A stretch of DNA of 64,000 bases from Bdellovibrionaceae bacterium UBA1609 (GTDB lineage: Bacteria; Bdellovibrionota; Bdellovibrionia; Bdellovibrionales; UBA1609): positions 1 through 64,000 of the forward strand of contig DCMZ01000008.1 in NCBI GenBank assembly GCA_002321895.1. The letters run 5' to 3'. The translations under genes were made by a program, and so were the position numbers. Positions 51,665 through 60,545 of the stretch are shown here, piece after piece. Under the pieces are notes generated by a model, which worked only from the letters and a program-made list of their open reading frames with translations, was not told the origin of the DNA and ran no database searches. How positions within the stretch are numbered: the first letter of the stretch is position 1; every line of letters starts with the position of its first letter.

Positions 51665-52396
51665 CTAAATAAGCCAACCTAAGCTCAGCATCACAGTGAG
51701 CATGTCCTGCTCTCTTGGATCTTGTTGTAGCTGATCTTTGTAGGTTTGGTAATTAACCTCTAGTCGGGTACTAAAATGATTGGATAGCCAAACTCCCAAA
51801 CCACCACCATAGATCATGGCACTGCTTGATCCACTGTCGAGCTTTACCTGACCACCGCCAATGAGCGTATAAATATCAAATTGGGCAACAGCACTATCAA
51901 AGAAATTAAGTTTTCCATACAATGGGTACCAGCTGAGAACGGCATATTGTGCCTCTAGAGGACGATCTACACTTGGAAGGTTTGTCGAGTTCACTTCATC
52001 AGCTAAAACTAAACCAGAATTCCGGTCGAAGATCTCTTGCCCTTCGCTATTCAAAGAGTTGTCGAATTTGGTATATCTAACCCCTAAAGACCACTTTGGG
52101 GTGATATGGAAGTCGATCAATCCACCTAAACCCGTGGTGTTCGTGTAAGCGCTTCCTCCAGAATAGGCTCCATAGTTTATCCCAAGCTCCAGTCTTAAAT
52201 CTCGGTCTACAGCTCGTTTCTGTACCACTCTGACTTTGTGTCGAGATTTATAAGATCTCACCTTTTTAAGTATATCTTTGTCAGCTCCTAAAGAGTTCAT
52301 CGATTCGCTGGCAGATTTTTTTGAAGTACGGGCCGCGTAGCTTGGTACGGCCAGTAGAATAGCTGCGATTAAAAAAATGGTTTTAGAGGTTTTCAT
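51665..52396 (-). CDS. Outer-membrane beta-barrel protein of the gliding operon (GltA/B-like)
   Basis: 243 aa, signal peptide 1-21 (SYA). A basic helical stretch (ILKKVRSYKSRHKVRVVQKR, about 40-60) precedes alternating strands from about 65: LRLELGINYGAYSGG, GLIDFHITPKWSLGVRYT, FDIYTLIGGGQVKLD, GLGVWLSNHFSTRLEVNY, and a final MLTVMLSLGWLI. Small 8-strand barrel like GltA/GltB/GltH. Eight bp upstream of the TPR gene. Confidence 0.75.
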   Translation of the reverse strand: MKTSKTIFLIAAILLAVPSYAARTSKKSASESMNSLGADKDILKKVRSYKSRHKVRVVQKRAVDRDLRLELGINYGAYSGGSAYTNTTGLGGLIDFHITPKWSLGVRYTKFDNSLNSEGQEIFDRNSGLVLADEVNSTNLPSVDRPLEAQYAVLSWYPLYGKLNFFDSAVAQFDIYTLIGGGQVKLDSGSSSAMIYGGGLGVWLSNHFSTRLEVNYQTYKDQLQQDPREQDMLTVMLSLGWLI

Positions 52397-52903
52397 TTAG
52401 TTCTCCTCACTGGAATGAAAGAAAATAGAAATAGGATCTATTGCTAATGACTCTACAACTCTCGAAAAAGCTATGGAGTGAGTATTGCTTGGCTCAAGTA
52501 CAAGTTGTAATGGAACAGATTCTAAATTTCGATTCTCATTTGTCTGATTAAGAGTGCCAATGATTTTCCATTGAACTTCGTCAACGGCTATAATTTCGAT
52601 GGATTCAAAGTTGTCGCTAGGTATAGCTTTTAAGCTAAATCGGTAGTCCTCCGACCACTTTCCAGCGATCGAAGCTAACAATTGAAAGCTCATATTTGGT
52701 TTCGCAATGACCGACTCATCAGAAGTAAAAGTAAGCATTTCAGGATCGATACCGTACTGGACTTCAAACGCGATGGTTTTTGGTTCAATGGGTTCATATT
52801 CGGGTTCAAAGTTTTGTAGTTCCGGGTAGTCCGCAACGGGATCCTTTCCGGAGTAACATCCTGAAATGCTTAAAAGTAACAATACTAAAATAAAATTCTT
52901 CAT
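52397..52903 (-). CDS. Small lipoprotein of the gliding operon
   Basis: 168 aa, lipobox SGC (Cys16). Mature part is beta-rich, with no domain recognised. Lies one base after the beta-barrel gene start on the opposite side and 3 bp after the TonB-like gene, so it is tightly inside the operon. Glt clusters of Myxococcus encode a small lipoprotein (GltK/GltE types) at a similar place; orthology is only suggested. Confidence 0.7.
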   Translation of the reverse strand: MKNFILVLLLLSISGCYSGKDPVADYPELQNFEPEYEPIEPKTIAFEVQYGIDPEMLTFTSDESVIAKPNMSFQLLASIAGKWSEDYRFSLKAIPSDNFESIEIIAVDEVQWKIIGTLNQTNENRNLESVPLQLVLEPSNTHSIAFSRVVESLAIDPISIFFHSSEEN

Positions 52904-52906
52904 AAT

Positions 52907-54196
52907 TTATCTCCTAGCCAAGTAGCCCTTTTGCAATTGAAAAGGGTAAGTGACTTTTACCTTCAAATTTCCTACAGGTTTTGGAAACTTCAATGTCTTC
53001 ATTTGTGAAATCATACAGTTTTCAACCGACTTATAGTTCAAGCTGGAACTTTTAACTTGTGCCGTAGAGACTCTTCCGCTGGGGCTAATAATGAAGTGAA
53101 GAGACACTCGGCCAGACAATGTGGGTTTTGATTGAAGGCCCTTTTCATAACAGTAAGTGAACTTTCCTTTATTCCTTCTAATAACGGCGTCAACCAGACT
53201 TCTATCTAAGCCACCTTGAACTAGAGCCTCTGTATAGAGAGGTTGTGAGTAATTTCCGCCGCCACCTTTTATGGTTTGCTCTCCATAAGCTGCGGATCCT
53301 CCGCCACCCACACCACGAGTGGAGTAGCCCTGTTGGTAGCGACCTACCGATTTTCCATTTCCATAAGCGGACTTCTTAAGACCTTTTCCATAAAGGGTTT
53401 TAACTGGTCTGCCAGATCCCGATTTATCTGAGAAACCCCGTCCCGAAGCTCCAATAGAGTTTAAATTCGCCCCGGCGATCTTTTTCGACGAGGAGTTGAG
53501 AGCAGCCAATGCTCCAGATGCTTTTCCTTTGGAAGACTTGTTTCGCACACGACTAATGCGTTGTTTTTTGGAAGAACCTCTAGAACCATATCTCTTCTTG
53601 GAAGAGACCTTCTTCTTCTTTGCACCCACTCTATTTTTAACACTGCGTTTTTTCTGATTGAACTTCGCATACTTTCTATTTTTCTTAGCTTTTTTAGGTT
53701 TAGACTTTCGAGCCTTCGTAGTACCCACTTTCTTTGTTTTGATCTTCTTTTTAACCGGTCGTATTTGCTTTACCACACGAACCACTTCAATTTCAGTATC
53801 CGTGGAGTCCTTCAGGAAGTACCCGAGTGCGAAAACCAGAACTAAAACTGCAATGTGTCCAATGAAAGACCATCGTAATGACTCTTTGTAGAGACTGGAA
53901 GAGTCTTCTTCAATCACTATCGACTTATCAAAAACTTTGGGGTCACTTTCAAAACTGAAGCAAAGCCCGTTCATTAGATCTACGGATGCTTTTTTCACTT
54001 CTGATTTTGTAACGCGAGCAATGAGATTAACGGGTGAGGGATGGTTCTTCATTTCCCTTTCCGTTGTGAAAAAGAGAATTTTTTTGTCGTGTCTATCGAA
54101 CGCAATAAACATCCCACCACGATGATTCCATTCAACAGTACGAACTATCGATCCATTAAGTTTTAATACAAAAATACCATTTTTACTTTGAGACAT
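52907..54196 (-). CDS. TonB-like AgmX/PglI-type energy-transducing protein (GltG/GltJ-like)
   Basis: 429 aa. N-terminal cytoplasmic beta domain of about 105 residues, one membrane helix (about 110-128, SFIGHIAVLVLVFALGYFL), a very Lys/Arg-rich periplasmic linker (130-230), a Gly/Ser-rich stretch (230-310), and a C-terminal AgmX/TonB-like domain (about 318-429: VIRRNKGKFTYCYEKGLQ, GRVSLHFIISPSGRVSTAQV, NCMISQMKTLKFPKP). This layout is that of GltG/PglI, which carries force from the AglRQS motor across the periplasm. Cys in YCYE and ENC probably form the domain's disulfide. Confidence 0.83.
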   Translation of the reverse strand: MSQSKNGIFVLKLNGSIVRTVEWNHRGGMFIAFDRHDKKILFFTTEREMKNHPSPVNLIARVTKSEVKKASVDLMNGLCFSFESDPKVFDKSIVIEEDSSSLYKESLRWSFIGHIAVLVLVFALGYFLKDSTDTEIEVVRVVKQIRPVKKKIKTKKVGTTKARKSKPKKAKKNRKYAKFNQKKRSVKNRVGAKKKKVSSKKRYGSRGSSKKQRISRVRNKSSKGKASGALAALNSSSKKIAGANLNSIGASGRGFSDKSGSGRPVKTLYGKGLKKSAYGNGKSVGRYQQGYSTRGVGGGGSAAYGEQTIKGGGGNYSQPLYTEALVQGGLDRSLVDAVIRRNKGKFTYCYEKGLQSKPTLSGRVSLHFIISPSGRVSTAQVKSSSLNYKSVENCMISQMKTLKFPKPVGNLKVKVTYPFQLQKGYLARR

Positions 54197-54197
54197 A

Positions 54198-54446
54198 TTA
54201 ATCCCGCCTCATTTCTTCCGTAATACGATCACGAAAATGTTTTCTAATAGAAATGAGGCTATTCAGCTTCTTTTCTTCCTCAATGACAATGGCTGTTTCG
54301 CCGGGAGTATTATAGCGTCCGTTCACATTAAGCCCATTAAATCGCATATCTGTGCTCAAGTTAGACTTATTTTTAGGAGTTTTAATTTTTTCAGCAAAAC
54401 TCATGGTTGTAAAACAAAGTAGAAAACCCAAAAGATATTTACTCAT
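54198..54446 (-). CDS. Small periplasmic protein of the gliding operon
   Basis: 82 aa, signal peptide 1-18 (SFA/EK). Mature 64 residues basic, ending in a helix (LNSLISIRKHFRDRITEEMRRD). GGAG precedes the ATG. It overlaps the giant TPR gene by 8 bp and ends 1 bp before the TonB-like gene, so expression is coupled. No family recognised. Confidence 0.72.
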   Translation of the reverse strand: MSKYLLGFLLCFTTMSFAEKIKTPKNKSNLSTDMRFNGLNVNGRYNTPGETAIVIEEEKKLNSLISIRKHFRDRITEEMRRD

Positions 54447-57366
54447 TGGTGACTCCTTTTATCTGAATGAGTCGAAGATCCAGATAGCTATGTAAGGTAC
54501 TTAGATTGTGATATTCCATGTAGCTCTGTAACCTTCTTACATTTTCAGTCTCTAAAGGCTCCTTTTTAAGCTCGGCCCATACAGAAGATAGACTAATGTT
54601 TGCAAAAGGTTCCTTTTCGCTGCGTAAATCTTTAGATGCTCTTTTAAAAGAATAAGGTGAGGACTTTTCAAAGTGCTTTAGCTGACCAGCAATGACACTT
54701 CTTTGGTTTTTGGTTGAGTTCTTATATAGTGACTTCACCATTTTAAATTCATTGTTGCGATCCCATAGGTCTTCAGACTTTTCCATAAGCTTATTAGATC
54801 GCTCTTCATAGGGGACAACTTTCTCAGCTAGCTGATCTTTGTAGCGACTTCGTTCTTTGCTGCTCAATCCATTAGGGACGGGTAATTTTTTTAGTTCAGA
54901 TGCGGTTCGCTTATACAGTTCTCCAACAAAGTCGAGAACATAAGCTTGATAAAGAATGTCCCCGGTACGAGAAGAATTTTTGATAAAACCTTCCGATTCA
55001 TTTATAAGCTCAATGCGTCGCTCGATACCTTTATTTATTAGATACTGATTAGCAGATGAAATTTTGTGTCGATCCACTTTTCTTTTGAAAGTGAGTAAAT
55101 CGGCTAAGAGAATCTCTCTTTGCAAGATCTGTCCATAAGCTGAATTTCTCACACGCTTGTACTTCAACAGCTTTTCTACATGTTTTCGACTGGGTCTTTT
55201 TGCATAAGCTTCGAGACCGAGATCAGCGAGCTGATCTGGAGTGTATAAAAGTTTATTAAAGTCTTTATCGATTCGAGTCCATGGATTTTTTGATCTCATC
55301 GCTAGGTGTGATCTTACTGAATTGGCTTTCTTGCGACTTGGTGTGTATTTTATGAAGTTTTCGTAATGCTTACTCGATTCAATGTTTGCTAGTTCAGCCA
55401 GCATACCAAGTTTAAGTTCACGGTCGGCGCGACTCATGCCATGATTATCAATGGCCTTAAAGGTTTTGTAGGCACTATAGAATTTAAGCTCCAGTTCATA
55501 AACAAGTTGTAGATTCGCCCTTGCAAAGTCTAAGTCTCGAGTCCTAACTCCTCTTAAGGCTATGATTTTTCTAGAGGCGCGTTTCACTTCGTTAAGGTTC
55601 TGGATTCTCAACGCCAGAGCAATCTGAAGCTTGTGATACTTCACTTTTGTTGAAGTATTAAGATCTGCAAAGGAATAGGTTCTTAATCGATCTAGTGGCT
55701 CTTTGAGATCATTGTCTTTAGCGTCTTTATTTTGAATACGTTGGTTGGCCAAATTAAAGCAAGCCGTTCTTGCAATGATCTTAAACTCTTTTCGTCTATT
55801 TTTAATCCGTGTGGAGTAGTTTAAGGCACGCTCCTCCAAGAGCTCGTGGCGCTTTTGAATGGCTAAAATGTCGAGTCCTAAATCAGCAGATTTAGTTTTT
55901 AAGGAAAGGGGAGCGTCTTTCATTTCTACGATTGTATGAAATCGCTCAGTGGCGGACTTATACCGTTTCTCTTTGTAATCCAAGTGAGCAATTTGGTATT
56001 TCACTTCAATGGATTTTTTACTACTAGGTTCAAACTCTAAATAAGTATTGTAAGTATCTCTCCGCAGTTTGTCATTTTTTGAATCTTCGGCCGTTTCTAT
56101 CATGTCGGACAGTGCCGAAGATCTAAGTTTTTTGTTGTTTTCAGATTTTTTAATTGCTGAAGCATACAGCGCTACAGCGGTTTTATGCTTTTTAGCTTTT
56201 CGATTTTGAACGGCGGCAATATAGAACACCCCGGGATCAGATTCGAATACTTTCAGATAGTCATTAATTGTATCAGCAAACGCAACATCCACTTTATCTC
56301 TAGAATCCTTTTCCCAGTGAACAATAAAGTTTTTAAATCGCCCCTTGGTTTCTTTGCATCTGGAATCGTTACAGTCAGAGTCGCTCCAAGCTTTTAAAGC
56401 AGATTTAAATTGCTTGGAGGCTTGCAGTGGCTGTCCAAGAAAGTATAGAGACTGTGCCAATCTCACTTTTGCTTCTATATCTCGTTGTTGCGGTATTTTT
56501 TCGTTAAGATAATGACCCCATACACGAACCGCTGAAGCCCATTGACCGGTTCTTTCTGTCTCTACAGCCAGGTTATAGATATTTTCTTTCTTTAAATGGT
56601 CAGGGCTCAGCTGAACTACAAGTTCCACATGGCTGTTATAAACAGGTTTTCTGGCGATAAAAGTTATGAAGTCTCTTGAGACGTCTTCATGGAAAGGTCT
56701 GTTATAAGCCCCATCTTTCTCAAGAAGAGAAGCTGTTTTTAGAATTTTAATGAGAGTATTGGTGCCTTTTTTAGCACGTCCTGAGTTCATCTGTGACCAG
56801 GCAATGCGGTAGTAGGCCATCGGATGCATAGAGCTAGGAATGCCTTTTAACGACTTTTGAAATCCCTCTAAGGCGAGTTTGTACTTTCCCGAAGTGAAAT
56901 CGATCTCAGCGATGCCATAGTAGGCAAGGCCTATGAACATTTTAGCTCTATATTTTTGCGATTCTTTTAATAGTCTCCAATACTGTTTTCTCGCCGTTTT
57001 TGGACGGCCAATAATCTGATTGAGATGTCCTATTTGAAGAATCATTGGAAGTCGATCTTTATCTCGAGTGTGCTTCAATGATCTCTCATAGTATTGTATG
57101 GCTGTGAGCCTTTGTTTGCGGCTTAGGTTGTTGTTCTTGGACTGAGCCTTCATTTCTTCTAAAAAAGTAAGCCTGGCTTTTTCTGCGTACAGGTCACCCA
57201 ACCTTTTATTTAGGTCGTTAGACTTTACTGTCCCGTCCTTCATTAGTGTTAATGCTTTTTCAAATTTAGATATGACGGTGTTATATCCATCAAGATCCAT
57301 TTTGCTAGCCGAACTGCAAATAGATATTGTGATTATAAAAGAAACTAGAAAAATAGACTTATTCAT
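54439..57366 (-). CDS. Giant secreted TPR protein, GltD/AgmU-like
   Basis: 975 aa, signal peptide 1-20. Almost entirely helical repeats with TPR spacing (YYERSLKHTRDKDRLPMIL about 91; YYGIAEIDFTSGKYKLALEGFQKSL about 150; YQIAHLDYKEKRYKSATERFH about 460). Very high Lys/Arg content. AgmU/GltD, a large periplasmic TPR scaffold of the gliding motor complex, has the same size class and position after ExbD genes. Start overlaps the second ExbD gene by ATGA. Confidence 0.8.
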   Translation of the reverse strand: MNKSIFLVSFIITISICSSASKMDLDGYNTVISKFEKALTLMKDGTVKSNDLNKRLGDLYAEKARLTFLEEMKAQSKNNNLSRKQRLTAIQYYERSLKHTRDKDRLPMILQIGHLNQIIGRPKTARKQYWRLLKESQKYRAKMFIGLAYYGIAEIDFTSGKYKLALEGFQKSLKGIPSSMHPMAYYRIAWSQMNSGRAKKGTNTLIKILKTASLLEKDGAYNRPFHEDVSRDFITFIARKPVYNSHVELVVQLSPDHLKKENIYNLAVETERTGQWASAVRVWGHYLNEKIPQQRDIEAKVRLAQSLYFLGQPLQASKQFKSALKAWSDSDCNDSRCKETKGRFKNFIVHWEKDSRDKVDVAFADTINDYLKVFESDPGVFYIAAVQNRKAKKHKTAVALYASAIKKSENNKKLRSSALSDMIETAEDSKNDKLRRDTYNTYLEFEPSSKKSIEVKYQIAHLDYKEKRYKSATERFHTIVEMKDAPLSLKTKSADLGLDILAIQKRHELLEERALNYSTRIKNRRKEFKIIARTACFNLANQRIQNKDAKDNDLKEPLDRLRTYSFADLNTSTKVKYHKLQIALALRIQNLNEVKRASRKIIALRGVRTRDLDFARANLQLVYELELKFYSAYKTFKAIDNHGMSRADRELKLGMLAELANIESSKHYENFIKYTPSRKKANSVRSHLAMRSKNPWTRIDKDFNKLLYTPDQLADLGLEAYAKRPSRKHVEKLLKYKRVRNSAYGQILQREILLADLLTFKRKVDRHKISSANQYLINKGIERRIELINESEGFIKNSSRTGDILYQAYVLDFVGELYKRTASELKKLPVPNGLSSKERSRYKDQLAEKVVPYEERSNKLMEKSEDLWDRNNEFKMVKSLYKNSTKNQRSVIAGQLKHFEKSSPYSFKRASKDLRSEKEPFANISLSSVWAELKKEPLETENVRRLQSYMEYHNLSTLHSYLDLRLIQIKGVTNE

Positions 57367-57854
57367 GATTGCGGACTCCGTATCACGGCAAATTGAACTT
57401 CTTCAATTCCATGTAGCGAACATTCCTCAACCAGGGGAGATAGATCGCTAAACGGAGTGCCTTGGTCGGTCATTATGGTAAGTCTCGATTTTTCACCCTT
57501 AGTTTTATTGTTGTCTGAATAAGCTTGTAGTTTTTCAATCAACTGGTTCTTGCTCACTCTCTTGTCGTCTATAAAAAGTCCATGATTTTTAATTTGTACG
57601 ACAAAGCCCGGATCAATGGATTTTCCATTTACAGCATGAGGCAATTTCATGTCCTTATCAAATTCAGTGATGGAGTTAGGAGTCACACTATGAATGAGTA
57701 AGTAGATGACAAGAATTGCAAATACATCAACGAGAGGAGTAAGAATCGGAGAAGATGCTAGAGATCTTAACACCGAAACCTTTCGCTCTGGTCGGAGCAT
57801 TTCAGACTGCCGTATAAGGCTATCAGTCTCATATTGTCTAATAATACTTTTCAT
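57363..57854 (-). CDS. ExbD/TolR-family stator protein (AglQ/AglS-like), with channel Asp
   Basis: 163 aa. Cytoplasmic N-terminal 33 residues, one membrane helix with LTPLVDVFAILVIYLLIHS (39-57) in which D43 is the proton-carrying Asp of ExbD/TolR, then a periplasmic domain (VQIKNHGLFIDDKRVSKNQLIEKL; RLTIMTDQGTPFSDLSPLVEEC). Works with the ExbB-type channel to turn proton flow into movement of the gliding complex. Confidence 0.85.
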   Translation of the reverse strand: MKSIIRQYETDSLIRQSEMLRPERKVSVLRSLASSPILTPLVDVFAILVIYLLIHSVTPNSITEFDKDMKLPHAVNGKSIDPGFVVQIKNHGLFIDDKRVSKNQLIEKLQAYSDNNKTKGEKSRLTIMTDQGTPFSDLSPLVEECSLHGIEEVQFAVIRSPQS

Positions 57855-57863
57855 TTCATCTCT

Positions 57864-58313
57864 CTATATTGGTGAAACACCAACGTTAATGTTTTGCTTT
57901 GACTTTAAAATATCCATAACCTGTATGATGGAATTGAGTGCCGTCGTAGAATCTGGAGCGAGGATCGCGCTATCTATCTGCGGATGGCGTTTCACTAAGT
58001 CGTCTATAATGGACTGAGTGTCTTGTTTAACAGTTTCCTTTTTAAGGAAAACCTTCCTAGCATTTCCAACATTCTGAAAGTCATTGTCTCTTAAAAATAT
58101 TTTTAGTGAGGAATTCGAATCAAATTGAACCCATATCGATAGTAATTCTTTTTTTGAATTCTTCTCATTGGTTTGCTGACCAATGGCCTGACTGGTTCCA
58201 AGACTTCCCAAAGGCACCCACACAGCAGTAAGTAGTAAAAAACTAATACACACGGCCAGTAAGGAAATTATAGGAAGAAGATTAATTTCAAAATCTAAAG
58301 GATTGTTTTTCAT
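57864..58313 (-). CDS. ExbD/TolR-family stator protein lacking channel Asp
   Basis: 149 aa, short N terminus (DFEINLLPII 7-16), membrane helix about 13-35, then periplasmic domain (KIFLRDNDFQ; IIDDLVKRHPQIDSAILAPDSTTALNSIIQVMDIL) of ExbD type. The position of the essential Asp is S17 (LPIISLL aligned to TPLVDVF of its neighbour), so this subunit cannot itself carry protons in the standard way. The AglRQS motor uses two different ExbD-like subunits, consistent with two genes here. ExbB gene precedes by 22 bp. Confidence 0.78.
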   Translation of the reverse strand: MKNNPLDFEINLLPIISLLAVCISFLLLTAVWVPLGSLGTSQAIGQQTNEKNSKKELLSIWVQFDSNSSLKIFLRDNDFQNVGNARKVFLKKETVKQDTQSIIDDLVKRHPQIDSAILAPDSTTALNSIIQVMDILKSKQNINVGVSPI

Positions 58314-58335
58314 CGGTAATTCCTTTTAATCCAGA

Positions 58336-59025
58336 TCAATTGCCCAAGGGCTTTTTCGCTGATTTTTTTCCCACTTGATCAAAATTGAAATTCATCCAAT
58401 TAAAAGCCCGGAAGGCGGCTTGATTGAGATCTTGTTTCAAGCTCTCTGAACGATTTTGCAAAACGGCATACATAACTAGAGCCGGTATAGCCATAATCAG
58501 TCCATAAGCCGTGGTATTCATAGCCATGGAAATACCCTTTGTTAGCATGGAGGATTTTTCTACGGGATCTAGAGCACTGACCGAGGCAAAGGCGGCGATT
58601 AAGCCAACAATGGTTCCAAGGAGCCCAAGTAAGGTGCCAACATTTCCAAGCATAGCTAGAAAACCTGTACGCTTATCTAATTTTTCATTTTCAACGAGTA
58701 ACAATTCATCCATTCTTGATCGGATATCCTCTTTTCCCGACATAGATTGGGCTGACTTCAAACCCGCAGAAACGACTCTACCGATGGGGTTCCTGCGCCC
58801 TCCATGAGTGAGGCTAAGTGCTTGTTGAAAATTTCCTGAACGAATAGGACCTTCTAATTGTGACACCCATTTTCTTTGTGATGGCTTTCTTAATAGATAG
58901 AGTTGAATCACTCTTTCCGCGATTATAGCCATGGACACAATTTGAATTGCTAAAATGGCCCACATCCAAATCCCGCCTTGCGAAAACGCATTGAGGATCA
59001 TTGTAAAAACACTCACATTCTCCAT
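58336..59025 (-). CDS. aglR: ExbB/TolQ-family proton channel, AglR-like
   Basis: 229 aa, three membrane helices (about 15-37, 130-150, 165-190). GTLLGLLGTIVGLIAAFASV and GISMAMNTTAYGLIMAIPALVMYAVL are the paired TolQ/MotA signatures. First gene of the Agl/Glt-type operon; strong AGGAG before the ATG. With the two ExbD proteins it forms the motor that powers gliding in Myxococcus and Bdellovibrio. Name follows from operon context, as the protein alone would be called ExbB/TolQ. Confidence 0.85.
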   Translation of the reverse strand: MENVSVFTMILNAFSQGGIWMWAILAIQIVSMAIIAERVIQLYLLRKPSQRKWVSQLEGPIRSGNFQQALSLTHGGRRNPIGRVVSAGLKSAQSMSGKEDIRSRMDELLLVENEKLDKRTGFLAMLGNVGTLLGLLGTIVGLIAAFASVSALDPVEKSSMLTKGISMAMNTTAYGLIMAIPALVMYAVLQNRSESLKQDLNQAAFRAFNWMNFNFDQVGKKSAKKPLGN

Positions 59026-59425
59026 TACTGTATTCTCCTGTTCACTGTGGCCCTAAAAGACGGCCCTTTTTATGCTTCCTTAGGACTTCCATATCGCAGG
59101 ATCCGTACCAGCACTGGATTTGAGCGAAATGTAACAGGTTTGAACTGATAAAATTCTCTATCCAAAATTTCCAGGGTGATTGCCAATTTTTGATCAAATA
59201 ATCAGCATTTAGTGGAAAACTAGGGCGTTTAACCCTTTGAAATGATTAGGAAAAATTTTGTCGCTATGGAACGAGTTGTTCGAAAAGAATGGAATTCACC
59301 CAATTACAACTATTTTCCTTAATAGTATCAATGGGTTAGGAGGTGTGCTGTGGCAGCAGGGCGAGTTTGTGGGTAGGGCAAGAACGTTGGCTTGCCGTCA
59401 GATGAACCGTAGGCGGGGATGAAAG
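59026..59425. other. Intergenic region upstream of the gliding operon, 400 bp
   Basis: Holds the promoter region of the minus-strand gliding operon and the tail of nothing else. Seen: a sigma54-like element on minus at 59095-59111 (CTGGTACGGATCCTGCG, correct GG-to-GC spacing but two mismatches at the -12 side), and a TTTGATCAAA palindrome at 59189-59198. No open frame with a ribosome site and no RNA gene recognised. Confidence 0.45.
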
Positions 59426-60433
59426 CTAATTTAAAGGCTCTCCGCGGATCATCTTTAAGAGTAAAGGCCCTCTTTTTTTGGGGTTTCTCCCATAAACTTC
59501 ATAGCGAACATGTTTGCTGGTATTTAAAGGATCTAGGCCAATACCCCAAAGAGGTTGAATTTGATTAGGTACCATAGAGTATCTTACGTCGATAATATGG
59601 TTGGATTTCTCGGGATGCAATGCAAGGAATCCTTGGGAGAACCAGGAGAATCTTTTTATATCAATGGCAGTTTGTGAATCAGGATCCAGGTTAGGGAAGT
59701 CTCTTTCCATCTGAAATTTTTCGATGCTTTCGCCAGGATAAATTTTAACTTCTTGGCCCACTCTTACAGCATCCACAAAATAACTATCTTCTGTATCGTA
59801 GATGGTTTTAAAGACTAGAAGATTGGCAAAACTCGGTTTGGCAGAAATAGATATAGGTGTATGATTTCGACTCTGAGCCAATGTACGTGCGGCAGTGATG
59901 GCGCGGTCATGCTGAAACCATCCGGCTCCCATATACAGTAAACCAAATATGATTCCAGCTATGGGCCAAGTGTTGGACTTTCTTAAGATTCCTAAAAACA
60001 CTGCAATCACTAGAGGTAGGGTGAATAGGGGGTCTATTATAGAGATAGTGTCCCAGCTGACACGATAATTGGAGAACGGCCATAACAATTGAGTGCCGTA
60101 AGAGGTACAGGAATCCAATATGCCGTGAGTGGCGTATCCTAACGTTGAAAAAATATAGAGAGATTTAAAATCGCCTCGCCATTTTTTTAAGATGAGCCAT
60201 AAAAACGCGGCACAGATAAGACCACCAATAGGAATAAAAATGAGAGAGTGAGTGAATTGTCGGTGGTATTCTAAAAAAAGTAAGCTATCGGATTCGGATC
60301 GAATGATCACATCTAGATCTGGAGCCATGCCGCCAATGGCACCGGCAATTGTGGCCATGATTACTTTTTTTCGGTTGCGATTAAATGCCTGGGGAACAAT
60401 GGCGCCCAGGGTGGCTTGGCTTAATGGATCCAT
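59426..60433 (-). CDS. YdjM/DUF457-family membrane-bound metal-dependent hydrolase-like protein
   Basis: 335 aa. Starts DPLSQATLGAIVPQAF, then GGMAPDLDVII (about 33-43) and EYHRQFTHSLIFIPIGG (about 54-70), the Asp/His motifs of the YdjM family, followed by four to five membrane helices up to about 180. The last 150 residues form a soluble domain. In E. coli the family member is SOS-induced and of unknown reaction; function here is open. Confidence 0.85.
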   Translation of the reverse strand: MDPLSQATLGAIVPQAFNRNRKKVIMATIAGAIGGMAPDLDVIIRSESDSLLFLEYHRQFTHSLIFIPIGGLICAAFLWLILKKWRGDFKSLYIFSTLGYATHGILDSCTSYGTQLLWPFSNYRVSWDTISIIDPLFTLPLVIAVFLGILRKSNTWPIAGIIFGLLYMGAGWFQHDRAITAARTLAQSRNHTPISISAKPSFANLLVFKTIYDTEDSYFVDAVRVGQEVKIYPGESIEKFQMERDFPNLDPDSQTAIDIKRFSWFSQGFLALHPEKSNHIIDVRYSMVPNQIQPLWGIGLDPLNTSKHVRYEVYGRNPKKRGPLLLKMIRGEPLN

Positions 60434-60545
60434 ACACTCAAACTATACAGCAGGTTTAATATTTGTCACCAAAGACAATGTTTCTAATTGTAACAGGTCT
60501 TGCAAAGGCAATAAGAAGGCTTTCAAGTCCGTTATTGGTGAGGGG

